Positions 5,797 through 6,425 of a DNA stretch of 6,425 bases are shown piece by piece. Location of the stretch: the NCBI GenBank assembly GCA_016793585.1, contig JAEUJR010000405.1, positions 1 through 6,425 of the forward strand, read 5' to 3'. A model generated the notes under the pieces. It worked only from the letters and a program-made list of their open reading frames with translations, was not told the DNA's origin and ran no database searches. Both the position numbers and the translations under genes were made by a program. Within the stretch, counting starts at the first letter, position 1. Every line of letters starts with the position of its first letter. Source of the stretch: Archangium sp. Its GTDB lineage: Bacteria; Myxococcota; Myxococcia; Myxococcales; Myxococcaceae.

Positions 5797-6425
5797 TCAC
5801 CCGGCCACGCGCACGCCGACGCGCTGCTTGCGCGCCTTCTCGAGCACGTGCTTCAGGTATTTGCCGGTGTACGAGCCCTTCACCTCGGCCACCTCTTCGG
5901 GCGTGCCCTCGGCGAGAATCTTGCCGCCGCCATCGCCACCTTCGGGCCCGAGATCGATCACCCAGTCGGCCGACTTGATGACGTCGAGGTTGTGCTCGAT
6001 CACCAGCACCGTGTTCCCCGCGTCGACGAGCCGGTTCAGCACGATGAGCAGCTTGCGAATGTCTTCGAAGTGCAGGCCTGTCGTGGGCTCGTCGAGGATG
6101 TAGAGGGTTCTTCCCGTCGCCACCTTCGCGAGCTCGCGCGACAGCTTGATGCGCTGGGCTTCACCACCCGAGAGCGTGGGCGAGGGCTGCCCGAGCTTCA
6201 GGTACGAGAGGCCCACGTCATCGAGCGTCTGAAGGTGCCGCATGATGTCGCGGTGCACCGAGAAGTGCTCGATGGCCTCGCGCACCGACATGTCGAGCAT
6301 CTCCGACACGTTCTTGCCCTTGTACCGCACGCGCAGGGTCGCCTCGTTGAAGCGCTTGCCGCCGCACACCTCGCACGGCACGTACACGTCGGCGAGGAAG
6401 TGCATCTCGACCTTCTTCACGCCGT
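5797..6425 (-). CDS. uvrA: UvrABC excinuclease subunit A, C-terminal fragment
   Basis: UvrA is the damage-recognition ATPase of nucleotide excision repair, acting in the cytoplasm as a dimer that loads UvrB. About 209 C-terminal residues of a roughly 940-aa protein are in the window and the frame runs off the right edge. The GTG at 6420 is an internal Val codon, as the [10 protein letters not shown] context is a conserved internal UvrA segment. Visible are the second half of the large zinc finger (CEVC, followed by GGKRFN), the ABC signature LSGGEAQR (about 6174-6151), Walker [14 protein letters not shown], the switch histidine in VIEHN and the [11 protein letters not shown] block. All ATPase elements of the second cassette seen here are intact. 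The short basic tail after the last conserved block is normal. Confidence 0.98.
   Translation of the reverse strand, partial: GVKKVEMHFLADVYVPCEVCGGKRFNEATLRVRYKGKNVSEMLDMSVREAIEHFSVHRDIMRHLQTLDDVGLSYLKLGQPSPTLSGGEAQRIKLSRELAKVATGRTLYILDEPTTGLHFEDIRKLLIVLNRLVDAGNTVLVIEHNLDVIKSADWVIDLGPEGGDGGGKILAEGTPEEVAEVKGSYTGKYLKHVLEKARKQRVGVRVAG

Noticed and set aside
6151..6425. GTG at 6420 as the start of a small separate ABC ATPase
   Set aside because: The reading frame continues past it to the window edge and the residues match an internal part of UvrA, so the gene is cut by the window.

Overview
The window is very GC-rich and protein-dense. It is most likely chromosomal DNA of a myxobacterium (Myxococcota). 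Four things point there: an Asp-Ala-Gly-rich repeat linker on a secreted protein, a Hanks-type Ser/Thr kinase with an extracytoplasmic C-terminal domain, a small protein of the TIGR02996 type (a family common in myxobacteria), and GC-rich third codon positions that leave long meaningless antisense frames open. I cannot name the species.

Layout, left to right. (1) Positions 1-1276, plus strand: the C-terminal part of a secreted protein whose start lies outside the window. It has a VVDAG-type repeat linker, a five-bladed beta-propeller resembling glycosidases of the GH43/GH32/DUF377 group, and two C-terminal cysteine-rich modules with identical 8-Cys spacing that fits the CS-alpha-beta (defensin-like) pattern. 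(2) Positions 5055-1278, minus strand: a compact three-gene unit, read right to left. It encodes a 141-aa exported protein of unknown function, a Ser/Thr kinase (zinc ribbon, kinase, one membrane segment, LamG-like sensor domain) and a POT-family proton-coupled peptide transporter. The first two genes overlap by 1-4 bases and the last two are 20 bases apart. (3) Positions 5108-5755, plus strand: a TIGR02996-type protein diverging from that unit across 52 bases. (4) Positions 5797 to the right edge, minus strand: the C-terminal third-or-less of UvrA, converging on gene 3, with a UUCG-tetraloop hairpin between them.

How they may work together: the minus-strand unit puts an exported protein, a transmembrane kinase with an outward-facing glycan- or protein-binding-type domain and a peptide importer under probably one promoter. 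That would suit an envelope-sensing and nutrient-uptake module in a predatory or saprophytic bacterium, but this is inference from gene order. UvrA is housekeeping DNA repair. No RNA genes, insertion sequences, CRISPR arrays or attachment sites were seen, and no gene-free stretch exceeds about 55 bases.

The most notable item is the tandem defensin-like cysteine module fused to a glycosidase-like propeller.
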